From Acidobacteriaceae bacterium KBS 83 (GTDB taxonomy: Bacteria > Acidobacteriota > Terriglobia > Terriglobales > Acidobacteriaceae), in NCBI GenBank assembly GCA_000381585.1, contig KB906735.1, positions 604,836 to 668,835 of the forward strand: 64,000 bases of DNA, read 5' to 3'. Made by a program: the position numbers and the translations under genes. Below, piece after piece: positions 25,401 through 33,866 of the stretch. The first letter of the stretch is position 1. The number at the start of each line of letters is the position of its first letter. The notes beneath the pieces were generated by a model that was given only the letters and a program-made list of their open reading frames with translations, did not search any database and had not been told where the DNA came from.

Positions 25401-26861
25401 GTGTCTGCCCATTCCTTCGACCTCGCCGCAGCGGCGTTCACCGAGATGGTGCGCCAGGGATTCCACCCCGACTTTCCACCAGGCAGCGAGGAGCAGGTAG
25501 ATCGCATTCGCGCTGCCGGACCGCCAAAAGCCGCAGCCAATGTACGCGATCTGCGCAGTCTGCTGTGGTCGTCCATCGACAACGACACCTCGCGCGACCT
25601 CGATCAGGTCGAGTTCGCTGAACGAGTTGATGACAGCATCCGGGTGCGCATCGGCGTCGCGGACGTATCCGCAATGGTCGGGAAGAACACTCCGATCGAT
25701 CAGCACGCTTCGCAACAGACCAAGACTGTCTATACCGCGACGCGAAACTTTCCCATGTTGCCCAACGAGCTCTCTACCGACCTGACCTCGCTGAATGAGA
25801 ATCAGGATCGCGCCGCGATGGTCACAGAATTCGTCGTCGACCGCGAAGGAAACCTCCAACAGCAGAGCATCTATCGCGCCCTCGTCCACAACCGCGCCCA
25901 GTTGGCATACAGCAAGGTGGGGCCGTGGCTTGAGGGCAAAGCCGGACCCGACCCTAAAGTCGCCGCCTCGCCGGAATTGCAGGCCCAGTTAAGCGTGCAG
26001 GATGAAGCGGCACGCGCGATACGCGCTGGACGTATCCGGCAGGGCGCGCTTGAGTTCAACCGCATCGAAGCGGACCCGGTCGTCATCGATGGCCAGGTGC
26101 ACGAGATTAAAACCGCACAACACAATCGCGCCACCAACCTGATAGAGGACTTTATGGTCGCGGCAAACGAGACCATGGCTGAGCTCCTGCATGCCGCCGG
26201 CCGCTCCTGCATCCGCCGCGTGGTGCGCTCGCCGGAGCGCTGGTCCCGCATCGTTGAGCTGGTTGGTCGCTATGGCACTCAACTTCCCGCCGAGGCGGAC
26301 TCCGCAGCCCTGAGCGAATTTCTTCGTAAGGAACGCGAGGCCGACGCTGTTCACTATCCCGACATCGCGCTTGCCATCATCAAGCTCATGGGCGCAGGAG
26401 AGTACGTCGTCGCAAAGGGCACCGACACAAAACCACTCGGCCACTTCGCTCTCGCCGCGCGCGACTACACACACTCCACCGCGCCCAATCGCCGCTTTCC
26501 CGACCTGGTCAACCAGCGGATGGTCAAGGCAATGCTGGACAACCAGCCCTCGCCGTATACAGACGTGGAACTGACTACGATTGCGATGCACTGCAACCTG
26601 CAGGAGTCCGCTGGCCAGAAGGTGGAGCGCGCCATGCGCAAACGTGCCGCTGCCGTCGCCCTCTCCAACAGCATCGGCAAGCTCTTCCACGGGGTGATCA
26701 CTGGCGCCAGCGACAAGGGCGTCTACGTCCGCGTCTTCAACCCGCCGGTAGAAGGCAGAGTGACCCGAGGCGAGGACGGCCTCGAAGTGGGAGACACCGT
26801 CAACGTAGCCCTGCTCCATACTGACCCGCAGCGCGCTTTCATAGACTTCGGAATCGCATAG
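25401..26861 (+). CDS. RNB-domain exoribonuclease (RNase II/R family)
   Basis: This 486-residue 3'-5' exoribonuclease has the RNB catalytic domain. NDTSRDLDQVEF supplies the Asp cluster for two metal ions, HFALAARDYTHSTAPNRRFPDLVNQR is the family signature, and a short S1-like C-terminal part begins FHGVITGASDKGVYVRV. The usual N-terminal cold-shock domains are absent. The GTG at 25401 gives VSAHSFDLAAAA at the N-terminus; an upstream GTG at 25368 is also in frame but abuts the repeat. It converges on the radical SAM gene with a palindromic repeat between. Exact RNA target unknown. Confidence 0.9.
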   Translation: MSAHSFDLAAAAFTEMVRQGFHPDFPPGSEEQVDRIRAAGPPKAAANVRDLRSLLWSSIDNDTSRDLDQVEFAERVDDSIRVRIGVADVSAMVGKNTPIDQHASQQTKTVYTATRNFPMLPNELSTDLTSLNENQDRAAMVTEFVVDREGNLQQQSIYRALVHNRAQLAYSKVGPWLEGKAGPDPKVAASPELQAQLSVQDEAARAIRAGRIRQGALEFNRIEADPVVIDGQVHEIKTAQHNRATNLIEDFMVAANETMAELLHAAGRSCIRRVVRSPERWSRIVELVGRYGTQLPAEADSAALSEFLRKEREADAVHYPDIALAIIKLMGAGEYVVAKGTDTKPLGHFALAARDYTHSTAPNRRFPDLVNQRMVKAMLDNQPSPYTDVELTTIAMHCNLQESAGQKVERAMRKRAAAVALSNSIGKLFHGVITGASDKGVYVRVFNPPVEGRVTRGEDGLEVGDTVNVALLHTDPQRAFIDFGIA

Positions 26862-26870
26862 TCCTTGTCC

Positions 26871-26919
26871 ATCCTGAGCGAAGCGAAGGACCGGCACACC
26901 TGTCGAGTGATCCTTCGCT
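26871..26919. repeat. REP-like palindromic sequence between convergent genes
   Basis: ATCCTGAGCGAAGCGAAGGA (26871-26890) is followed after 20 nt by TCCTTCGCT (26911-26919), an exact complement of the AGCGAAGGA half. It can form a 9-bp stem between the 3' ends of the RNB and radical SAM genes and may serve as a terminator or mRNA-stabilising hairpin. The 16-bp core CTGAGCGAAGCGAAGG also occurs at 39926-39941 inside the helicase gene. This sequence type is, as far as I know, a frequent dispersed repeat in soil bacterial genomes. Confidence 0.6.
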
Positions 26920-28582
26920 ATGAAAGGGCCATCTCCTCCATCTTGGAGTTATGGAGTGCTGCGAGCAGCACCGATTGATGGCATTTCACGAAACCATCTC
27001 GCGTCTCCAGGAGTTGCTCCAGGAATCGCTTGCGATACGTGTCCAGCTTGGCCGTGGTCCAGCTTCTCTGGCCGCCACTGGAAGCGCTGTCGAGCAGCTC
27101 TTCAACGACACTGAAGAGAATCTCGTTACTTTCCCGCGTGATGCGGCGTATGGCTTGCTTATATTCGTGCATGCCGGGTAGCTGCGGGAACAGCCGCTCC
27201 ATAATAGCGATCTCGTTCGAAGCCCAGTTCAACTGTGGCGAAAGCGCGCGATATCCGTGAATCCATCCCCACACATCTACGATCTCTGAGAGAGAGCGAT
27301 AGAGCGCCGTGACACGCGGATCAAGGAAATCGTAATCAGGATGGCAGATATCTCCTTTTAGTCTTCCCTCACGCTCCAACTCATCTTTGATCGGCGTGCC
27401 GTCATATGGCAGCATCCGGCAAAACACGGCGGCGGCACATCCGTCCGCAAGAATCGTGCGCAGAAACCCGAGATTAGTACGCACCGAATCAAGGGTGCTG
27501 CCAGGATCGAAGAGCATGAATCCAAATTCAAACAACAGTCCTACCTGCTTCAATATCTCCACCGCGCGCAGATTTTGCTCCACCGTCACTTGTTTGTGCA
27601 GCGTTCGCAAACCCTGTTCGTTTCCGGACTCCAATCCCATGTAAACCAGGTAGAGTCCCGCATCGCGCATGGAGGCAAACACCTCGGGCTCCACCGAATC
27701 AGCCCGGCAGTTCATCTTCCAGATCACACGCCCGGAAAGCTCGCTCCGATGGAGTTCGTTGACGAAGTGCGCAGCCCAGCGTCGCCACACCGGGCCGAAG
27801 AGGGGAAAGTCGTCGTCTTGAAACAGAAAGATCGTGATCCCGCGCTCCTCGTGCAGCATGCGCATCTCTTCAACCACCTTGGCAGGCTTGCGCGTTCGAA
27901 CGATCTTGCCCGGAGCCGCTCTGTAAAAAGTCTGTATGGAACAAAAGGAACAGGTGCGAGCACAACCTCGGCTCGCCAGCAAAGGGAAGGCCTTTCGTCC
28001 CAGTGCCGTCTCCGGGTCGTAACTTCGGTCCGGGTAAGGCAACGAGTCGAGATCATCTACCAGTGAGCGCATCGCGGTCGTTTGAACACCGTCCCCGCCG
28101 CGATAGGCAATCCCGGTAACGTTCCGCCAATCCCTCCCCATGCTGATTACGTCCGCTAGCTCCAGCAGCGTCATCTCGCCTTCGAAGCGAACCACGCTAT
28201 CGAGTTCCGGGATCATTTGCAGGGTCGTTGCGTGACTTAGGCTCGGGAAGTGGCCGCCCATCGTGAAGTGACAGAAGACGCCGGCCTCTCGCAGCTTCGA
28301 TATCAGCACGGAATAACGCGGAATGTAGAACTGGAAGATCAGCGAGAAGCCGATGATGATGGGTTCTGCATCCACGGCCGCCTTCACGATCAGATCCGGA
28401 TCCGCCTCCACATCGAACAACAGCACAGAATATCCGTGCTCCCGCAGAGTGGAGGCGAGGTATCCCAATCCGAGATTTCCCTGATGCTGAAACCCGATCA
28501 ACAGAATCGGTCTCGCAGTCTCACGGCTCCGATCCAATGGCTGGTGGTTCTCGATGACTGTGAATTGTGAAGATCCCGTCAT
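26918..28582 (-). CDS. B12-binding-domain radical SAM protein
   Basis: This 554-residue cytosolic protein has an N-terminal Rossmann-like cobalamin-binding type domain (about 25-165; FQHQGNLGLGYLASTLREHG). A radical SAM domain follows, with C207-x3-C211-x2-C214 (CARTCSFC), and a long C-terminal extension to 554. Downstream motifs include LFQDDDFPLFG and YMGLESGNEQGLRTLHK. Relatives include methyltransferases and cyclases of small-molecule and peptide pathways, as well as many uncharacterised proteins. Substrate unknown. A strong-ribosome-binding-site small gene on the same strand lies 201 nt upstream, with a hairpin (28644-28664) between them. No other biosynthetic genes are nearby, so the role is unresolved. 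Confidence 0.88.
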   Translation of the reverse strand: MTGSSQFTVIENHQPLDRSRETARPILLIGFQHQGNLGLGYLASTLREHGYSVLLFDVEADPDLIVKAAVDAEPIIIGFSLIFQFYIPRYSVLISKLREAGVFCHFTMGGHFPSLSHATTLQMIPELDSVVRFEGEMTLLELADVISMGRDWRNVTGIAYRGGDGVQTTAMRSLVDDLDSLPYPDRSYDPETALGRKAFPLLASRGCARTCSFCSIQTFYRAAPGKIVRTRKPAKVVEEMRMLHEERGITIFLFQDDDFPLFGPVWRRWAAHFVNELHRSELSGRVIWKMNCRADSVEPEVFASMRDAGLYLVYMGLESGNEQGLRTLHKQVTVEQNLRAVEILKQVGLLFEFGFMLFDPGSTLDSVRTNLGFLRTILADGCAAAVFCRMLPYDGTPIKDELEREGRLKGDICHPDYDFLDPRVTALYRSLSEIVDVWGWIHGYRALSPQLNWASNEIAIMERLFPQLPGMHEYKQAIRRITRESNEILFSVVEELLDSASSGGQRSWTTAKLDTYRKRFLEQLLETRDGFVKCHQSVLLAALHNSKMEEMALS

Positions 28583-28783
28583 GCAGCCCCTTTCTCAACC
28601 TTGGTGTAGGGGAATGCTTGAGGGCGGCTGGCGTCCAGCACCGGGGCGCAAGAAACCAGCGCCCTGATGGGCGGGGCCATCCGCCTCGCACCTATGTTAT
28701 GCACAAACGAAAGACGACTGCGCGGCCGTAAGGACAGCCTCGCTTCGGTGAGAGTAAATAGCGCCGATGGTTTTGCGCCGCGA

Positions 28784-28987
28784 CTATCTCGGTTTTGCGC
28801 CCTGCAGCAAGCCGCTTAACTTCTGCAGGCCTTCCGCCTGCGTTTTGAGCATTGCCGCTTGCGTATCCAGGCTTACCGCCACTAACTGTCTCTGCAGAGG
28901 ATCTTCCAGCAGCTTGAAAATCTCCATATCGATCGGATCCCACCACCATTTCCTATGAAACACGAGCTCATTGGAAAGATCGGGCAT
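28784..28987 (-). CDS. 67-residue protein of unknown function upstream of the radical SAM gene
   Basis: The ATG is preceded by GAGGAGGT, one of the best Shine-Dalgarno matches in the window, so this short frame is very probably translated. The product has LVFHRKWWWDPIDMEIFKLL near the N-terminus, with three consecutive tryptophans, then a helical, amphipathic tail ending LQKLSGLLQGAKPR. There is no signal peptide and no cysteine. It could be a substrate or precursor peptide for the radical SAM enzyme, a partner protein, or unrelated. A leader/core boundary is not evident. Confidence 0.72.
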   Translation of the reverse strand: MPDLSNELVFHRKWWWDPIDMEIFKLLEDPLQRQLVAVSLDTQAAMLKTQAEGLQKLSGLLQGAKPR

Positions 28988-29298
28988 GATCTACCTCCTC
29001 GGTTCGAGATGAATTTGCTGGCCCACTGGGAATTGGGCTCTCAGAACACACGACCAGTGGACTGAAGGTCACACGCTGTACTGAATCGAGTCCCGGCGTT
29101 GCGGAAGCGGTCGCTTCCTGATGGGCGAGATTCTCCGCGCCACATGATTCGTTGTCACGGCTCTTGTGATGTCGTGATCTGGACAAATTCGAGTCGCTGC
29201 TGCTATCGCTCCCCGTGGAGCTTCATATTCCCAAACGCTCCGCGTCCGGAACGACGCCAATCGCGTTGCTTTCCGGCCCATTCCTGCATCAGAGTGGG
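28988..29298. other. Intergenic region before queC, no gene seen
   Basis: This is a divergent region of 311 nt between the 67-residue gene (-) and queC (+), so it must carry promoters for both. I see one short perfect palindromic stem, GGAAGCG (29103-29109) with CGCTTCC (29112-29118). There is no convincing open frame and no recognisable preQ1 riboswitch. Confidence 0.5.
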
Positions 29299-30087
29299 AT
29301 GGGAATGTCGCAATCACCAACTTCGCCCGCCTCCGGCGCACCACGCTCCCGAGCGGTAGTATGCCTTTCCGGCGGCATGGATTCGGCGGTCTGCGCCGCC
29401 ATCGCGGCGCAGAAGCACGAGACCTACGCCCTGCACTTCAGTTACGGACAACGCACCGAACACCGCGAACTCCAGTCCGCCCGCGCCATCGCCAACGAAC
29501 TCCAGCTCGCAAAGTTCCTTCCGCTCTCCATTGATCTCTTTCGCATCATCGGCGGCTCCGCGCTCACCGACAGCAGCATCGCCGTACCCGATGCGCCGGC
29601 GGAAGGGCCCGACCCAGACGTTATCGGCGCCAGCATCCCCGTCACCTATGTTCCCTTCCGCAACGCGCACTTCCTCTCCGCCGCCGTCAGTTGGGCAGAG
29701 GTGCTTGGCGCCGATGCCATCTACATCGGAGCCGTCGAACAGGACAGCTCCGGCTACCCCGATTGCCGGCCCGCCTACTACGAGGCCTTTCAGCAGCTCA
29801 TCCGTACGGGTACTCGCCACGGCTCCATCCGCGTCGAAACGCCGCTTATCTCCATGCGCAAGCACGAGATAGTCCGCCGTGGCCTTGAACTATCCGCGCC
29901 CTTCCATGTAACGTGGTCGTGCTATACAGGCAATCAGGCCGCCTGCGGGACATGCGAAAGTTGCATCCTGCGCCTTCGCGCCTTCGCCGAAGCAGGAGTC
30001 GACGACCCCATTCCTTACGCAACCGACTGGCGACAGACGGCCAACGCGCCCAGAAACGCATCCAGAGAAACATCTGGAACACGATGA
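29299..30087 (+). CDS. queC: 7-cyano-7-deazaguanine synthase
   Basis: QueC converts 7-carboxy-7-deazaguanine to preQ0 with ATP and ammonia. The PP-loop motif LSGGMDSAVCAA is at about residues 23-34. HFSYGQRTEHRELQSA and FVPFRNAHF-type segments follow, and the zinc site is the CGTCESC motif near the C-terminus with an upstream cysteine. ATG 29299 (or 29305) is chosen; a longer frame back to 29215 lacks support. Its stop overlaps an in-frame ATG of the next frame (ATGA at 30084). It is unlinked to queD-queE, which lie 14 kb away. Confidence 0.94.
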   Translation: MGMSQSPTSPASGAPRSRAVVCLSGGMDSAVCAAIAAQKHETYALHFSYGQRTEHRELQSARAIANELQLAKFLPLSIDLFRIIGGSALTDSSIAVPDAPAEGPDPDVIGASIPVTYVPFRNAHFLSAAVSWAEVLGADAIYIGAVEQDSSGYPDCRPAYYEAFQQLIRTGTRHGSIRVETPLISMRKHEIVRRGLELSAPFHVTWSCYTGNQAACGTCESCILRLRAFAEAGVDDPIPYATDWRQTANAPRNASRETSGTR

Positions 30088-30101
30088 CGAGGAGAACGAG
30101 T

Positions 30102-31187
30102 ATGACGAAAAAGTTTTGGCTCGCCGCGGCACTCATTGCCCCGCTGGCCCTAGACGCCCAGCAGCAGACGGGCTCCATTCACGGCCACGCGCAGGATCCC
30201 GCCGGCACGCCCCTTGCGAACGCCCAGATCCAGATCTCCACCGACGGCAAGACCCCCTTGTACACCTTCACCGCTGACCAGAACGGCGACTACAAGGGCG
30301 ACAACATCAAACCCGGCACCTACGTCGTGACCATGTTCATCAAAGGTCCCAACGACGCCAATTTAAAGCCTGTGGACCGCTTTGAGAGCGTCAAGATCGA
30401 CGCCGGGGCCAACGCCACCCAGGACTTCGACCTCTCGCGTCCCGAATACGTCAAGAAGCTCTCGCCGGAAGAGCAGAAGCAGCTCGCCGACATGAAGGCC
30501 AAGAACGCGGGCATCCAAAAAGAAAACGCGCAGGTCAAGAACCTGAACGCGGATCTTGCCACCGCCCGTCAGGACATCAAGGACAAGAAGTTCGATGATG
30601 CTGCAACCCTGATGCAGCGGGATGCGACAGCTAAGCCCGACGCCGCCGTCCTGTGGCTTGAGCTGGCTCTTGCGCAGAATGGCTTAAAGAAGTACGACGA
30701 CGCCATTACCTCCGCCAAGAAAGCCCTCGAGACCAACACCGCCTCGAAGAAGCCCAGCCCGGAGATTGAGGGTGCAGCCAACAATACCCTCGGCGAAGCC
30801 TATGCCGGCAAGAACCAGATACCTGACGCAACGGCAGCCTACGATGCCGCCGCCAAGGCGCAGCCCGCCCAGGCCGGCATGTTTTACTCCAACGAGGCCA
30901 TCGTACTCGCCAAATCCGGCGGGAACCCGGACGCCGTCGTCGCCGCAGCCGACAAGGCCATCGCCGCCGACCCCAGCAAGCCTGTCCCCTATTACCTGAA
31001 GGGCCAGGCCCTCATCGGTAAGGCCACTGTCGATCCCAAGACCAGCAAGATCGTCGCCCCCCCCGGCTGCGAAGAGGCCTACGAGAAATACCTCGAGCTC
31101 GACCCCAACGGGCCCATGTCCGCCGACGCGAAGAACATCCTTGCCCAGATCGGCAGCAAGCAGGCCAAGTCCTACAAGGCGAAGTAG
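30102..31187 (+). CDS. Secreted TPR protein with a carboxypeptidase-regulatory-like domain
   Basis: The ATG at 30102 follows AGGAGAACGAG and starts a signal peptide (MTKKFWLAAALIAPLALDAQQ). The first domain (GSIHGHAQDPAGTPLANAQIQIS) is a carboxypeptidase-regulatory-like/Cna-B beta-sandwich. The rest is helical, with at least three to four TPR-like repeats (AAVLWLELALAQNGLKKYDDAITSAKKAL, ANNTLGEAYAGKNQIPDATAAYDAA) and a final TPR-like LKGQALIGKA. The length is 361 residues. It probably sits in the periplasm or outer membrane as a protein-interaction scaffold. It follows queC by 14 nt but is functionally unrelated, and it ends at a strong terminator hairpin. Confidence 0.85.
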   Translation: MTKKFWLAAALIAPLALDAQQQTGSIHGHAQDPAGTPLANAQIQISTDGKTPLYTFTADQNGDYKGDNIKPGTYVVTMFIKGPNDANLKPVDRFESVKIDAGANATQDFDLSRPEYVKKLSPEEQKQLADMKAKNAGIQKENAQVKNLNADLATARQDIKDKKFDDAATLMQRDATAKPDAAVLWLELALAQNGLKKYDDAITSAKKALETNTASKKPSPEIEGAANNTLGEAYAGKNQIPDATAAYDAAAKAQPAQAGMFYSNEAIVLAKSGGNPDAVVAAADKAIAADPSKPVPYYLKGQALIGKATVDPKTSKIVAPPGCEEAYEKYLELDPNGPMSADAKNILAQIGSKQAKSYKAK

Positions 31188-31207
31188 CGCACGACCACGC
31201 AATACAG

Positions 31208-31233
31208 ACGGCGCCGCCACAAAGCGGCGCCGT
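31208..31233 (+). terminator. Hairpin terminator after the TPR gene
   Basis: ACGGCGCCGC (31208-31217) and GCGGCGCCGT (31224-31233) form a perfect 10-bp stem with a 6-nt loop. It starts 20 nt after the TPR stop codon. The following TTCTGCATTTG is only moderately T-rich, but stem strength and position support termination. Confidence 0.75.
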
Positions 31234-31309
31234 TCTGCATTTGTACCCACGACTCGTTATCTTTACCTGGCGGCTGGAAGCCGAAAGCACTCAGGCGCAC
31301 AATAATCTT

Positions 31310-32542
31310 GTGATCCTCACCTATCCCGAAGCCGCCAGTCTCGTCCTCGAGCACGCCCAGCGGCTCGCTGTCGCACCCCGAAAAACCGAACACCTCCCGC
31401 TCCTCGAAGCACTCCAGCGCGTTCTCGCCGCGTCCATCCGCGCCGACCGCGACCTCCCGCCATTCCATCGCTCCACCCGCGATGGCTACGCCGTCCAGAG
31501 TGCTGCACTCACCACCGGCAACTGGCTTCCCGTCGCTGGCATCCTCCGCGCCGGCGAAAAGCCGTGTTCCGGACCACTCGAATCCGGCACCACGCTCGAA
31601 ATTATGACCGGCGCAGCTCTCCCGGAAGGCGCAGACGCCGTGGTCATGCTCGAACACGTCGAGATCTCTGGCGGCAAAATCCGCCTTCAGCCCGAACGCA
31701 AGGTTCGTCCCGGCAGCCACATCGTCCCTTCGGGAAGCGAGGCGCACCGCGGTGATCCGCTCATCCCCGCCGGCACACGCCTTGCCGCAGCCCACATCGC
31801 TGCTATCGCGGCGGTGGGCGCCGCCCAGGTCGACGTCTTCGCACGTCCCCGCGTCGCGATCCTCGCGACCGGCGACGAACTCGTCGAGATCGACACAGAC
31901 CCCGAGCTCCATCAGATCCGCAACTCCAACAGCTATAGCCTCGCCGCCCAGGTAGCGCTCACGGGCGGCGAGCCTACGCGCCTCGGCATTGCCCACGACA
32001 ACCTCGAAGACCTCAGAGCTTTGCTCGACAGTGCGCAAAAATCCTGCGATCTCCTGCTCCTTTCCGGGGGCGTCTCAGCGGGCAAGTACGATTTGGTCGA
32101 GCAGGCGCTCGCCGGGCGCGGCGCCACCTTCCATTTCACTGGCGTACGCATCCAGCCCGGCAAACCTACCGTGTTTGGCGAACTCCCGCCTCGCGATCCC
32201 AACAGCACGCCCCTTCCCTTCTTCGGACTGCCCGGCAATCCGGTCTCCACTATGGTGACGTTTCTGCTTTTCGCCGCTCCAGTCCTCCGCGCGCTCGCGG
32301 GCGAAACTAACCTAACCCCGGACTTCGCTCAAGCCGTCCTCACCGCAGCCGAGCCCCCAGCCGACATTACCCGTTTTCTACCCGCACACCTCGACGCCGA
32401 CTGGGACCACGCGACCGTTCGCCGCATCCCTTGGCAGGGCTCCGGCGACCTCGCCGCCACCGCCCAGTCCAACTGCTTCGTCGTCCTCCCGCCCAGCACC
32501 ACTGTCGAAGCTGGGGCCAGTGTGCAGGTTCTGCTGCCCTAG
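31310..32542 (+). CDS. moeA: Molybdopterin molybdenumtransferase
   Basis: MoeA inserts molybdate into adenylylated molybdopterin, the last step of molybdenum cofactor synthesis. The protein has HRSTRDGYAV, EIMTGAALPEGADAVVMLEH, ATGDELVEI, LLLSGGVSAGKYDLV and FFGLPGNPVSTMVTF in the family order. The GTG at 31310 (about 410 residues) gives the normal length; a TTG at 31241 opens the frame but leaves an atypical N-terminus. It is followed 17 nt later by moaC. No other Moco genes (moaA, mogA, moaE) are in the window. Confidence 0.92.
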   Translation: MILTYPEAASLVLEHAQRLAVAPRKTEHLPLLEALQRVLAASIRADRDLPPFHRSTRDGYAVQSAALTTGNWLPVAGILRAGEKPCSGPLESGTTLEIMTGAALPEGADAVVMLEHVEISGGKIRLQPERKVRPGSHIVPSGSEAHRGDPLIPAGTRLAAAHIAAIAAVGAAQVDVFARPRVAILATGDELVEIDTDPELHQIRNSNSYSLAAQVALTGGEPTRLGIAHDNLEDLRALLDSAQKSCDLLLLSGGVSAGKYDLVEQALAGRGATFHFTGVRIQPGKPTVFGELPPRDPNSTPLPFFGLPGNPVSTMVTFLLFAAPVLRALAGETNLTPDFAQAVLTAAEPPADITRFLPAHLDADWDHATVRRIPWQGSGDLAATAQSNCFVVLPPSTTVEAGASVQVLLP

Positions 32543-32559
32543 CTCGCTACACTCAATGC

Positions 32560-33051
32560 ATGGCGAAGAAAGCAGGAAAGCTCTCCCACTACGACAGATC
32601 AGGCCGCGCCCGAATGGTCGACGTCAGCGCCAAAGCCGCCACCCACCGCGAAGCCACCGCCTCCGCCTTCGTCGCACTCTCGAAAAAAGTCCTGAATGCC
32701 CTGCCCCAAAACCCCAAAGGCAATCCCCTCGAAGTAGCCCGCATCGCTGGCATCCAAGCCGCGAAGCGCACATCGGAGTTCATCCCCATGTGCCACCCGC
32801 TCTCACTCACCTTTATTGACGTAATCACCACGGTGACAAATACGGGCGTGGCCATCACCGCCTCTGCCGCCACCACGGCCAATACCGGGGTCGAGATGGA
32901 AGCTCTCACCGCCGCCTCCATCGCAGCACTCACTATCTACGACATGACCAAGGCGCTCGACAAATCCATCACCATCGAGAGGATCCAGTTGGAAAGGAAA
33001 TCCGGTGGCAAAAGCGGCGATTACGTGCGCCAAGCCTCGGAGCATGCATGA
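32560..33051 (+). CDS. moaC: Cyclic pyranopterin monophosphate synthase
   Basis: MoaC forms cyclic pyranopterin monophosphate from the MoaA product in molybdenum cofactor synthesis. Its 163 residues show MVDVSAKAATHREA, MCHPLSLTFIDV and GVEMEALTAASIAALTIYDMTKA, plus KSGGKSGDY at the C-terminus. The ATG at 32560 follows moeA by 17 nt. The stop overlaps the start codon of the next, broken frame (ATGA at 33048). Confidence 0.95.
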   Translation: MAKKAGKLSHYDRSGRARMVDVSAKAATHREATASAFVALSKKVLNALPQNPKGNPLEVARIAGIQAAKRTSEFIPMCHPLSLTFIDVITTVTNTGVAITASAATTANTGVEMEALTAASIAALTIYDMTKALDKSITIERIQLERKSGGKSGDYVRQASEHA

Positions 33052-33438
33052 TCCTCGAAGTCGCCGTCCTCAACGTTATCCCAAGCCAGGAATCCACATT
33101 CGAAGCCGCGTACCGGCGCACGAGGCTACATCACCCACGAACTCCGCCGATCGATCGACCACACTAGCAGCTACATCCTGCTCGTTCAATGGCAGACCCT
33201 CGAAGATCACACTGTGGGCTTCCGCACCTCACCGCAATATCAGGAATGGAAGGCGCTGCTGCATCACTTCTACGATCCCTTTCCCATCGTCGAACACTTC
33301 GGGATTCCGGCTTACCCCCCTCAGCGCATGTGTCACACTCCGCGCATACCGCTCAGCCGAAAACGCGCCCGGAGGACGGCTCCGCTGTCCGCTCCTAAAA
33401 CTATTTGTACTTGTTCGAATAGATCGCAGCCTGCTTGA
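33048..33438 (+). pseudogene. Frameshifted antibiotic-biosynthesis-monooxygenase (ABM) domain gene
   Basis: The ATG at 33048 overlaps the moaC stop and begins MILEVAVLNVIPSQESTFEAAYRR, a typical ABM-domain start, but this frame stops about 40 codons later. The rest of the domain (GYITHELRRSIDHTSSYILLVQWQTLEDHTVGFR and FPIVEHFG) continues in the +1 frame from about 33110. The join lacks some 6-7 residues expected between AAYRR and GYITHEL, so a deletion of about 20 nt near 33110-33118 explains it. The +1 frame runs to 33438, but beyond about 33300 the sequence no longer looks like the family. It was likely the third gene of the moeA-moaC operon. Confidence 0.72.
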
Positions 33439-33673
33439 GTTCTTCGTCTGCCTGTTGCAGCAGTTGCTTTGCCCGCTGCGCATGGTCTCCGAGTTTGTCG
33501 TGCCACGCCGCCTGGGCAGCATCGATCTGCCCTTCCGCGGAACTGATCAAGTGCTGCGCTTCAGCAAGGTGCGGATGGACGTGAGGATCGATGTCCTGCT
33601 GGCCAACTGCCACGCCACCTGCAAACAGTACCGCGCTGCACGCTCCGTAAATCAGAACCTGTTTTACCTTCAT
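33401..33673 (-). CDS. Small secreted helical protein
   Basis: This 90-residue protein has a signal peptide (MKVKQVLIYGACSAVLFAGGVAVG; cleavage near VGQQ). A helical mature part contains HLAEAQHLISSAEGQIDAAQAAWHDKLG, which repeats as QRAKQLLQQADEELKQAA. The start is supported by AAGGGAGA 7 nt upstream. The His/Gln/Ala-rich amphipathic helix resembles small periplasmic proteins seen often in acidobacteria; function unknown. Its 3' end overlaps the tail of the pseudogene frame on the other strand. Confidence 0.75.
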   Translation of the reverse strand: MKVKQVLIYGACSAVLFAGGVAVGQQDIDPHVHPHLAEAQHLISSAEGQIDAAQAAWHDKLGDHAQRAKQLLQQADEELKQAAIYSNKYK

Positions 33674-33840
33674 GATCTCTCCCTTGAATCGCTCCGGACG
33701 ACAGCGGCGCCGTCATTTCGAATCCTCACCTGCAAACTCTAGAGCCAATGGGATAAAGAAGATGTAAAGACGGTGCTTTGCATCGTTTTCCGGGGACGAA
33801 CCCAGTGCACGCCTTGACGCCGTGTGCTCCTCTCCGTATC

Positions 33841-33856
33841 GTGTAACCCGTTACAC
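33841..33856. promoter_or_regulatory. Palindrome resembling a LacI-family operator upstream of the GH27 gene
   Basis: GTGTAACCCGTTACAC reads the same on both strands except for the two central bases (7-bp half-sites GTGTAAC/GTTACAC). It lies 10 nt before the ATG of the alpha-galactosidase gene, partly next to the ribosome binding site. Centre-CG palindromes with TGTAAC-type half-sites are typical of LacI/GntR-type sugar repressors. No regulator gene is nearby, so the protein is unknown. Confidence 0.5.
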
Positions 33857-33866
33857 AGAGGAGCCC

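Noticed and set aside
28692-28949. 85-codon minus-strand frame overlapping the 67-residue gene
   Set aside because: It has no ribosome binding site, and it shares bases with the strongly supported 67-residue frame in another reading frame.
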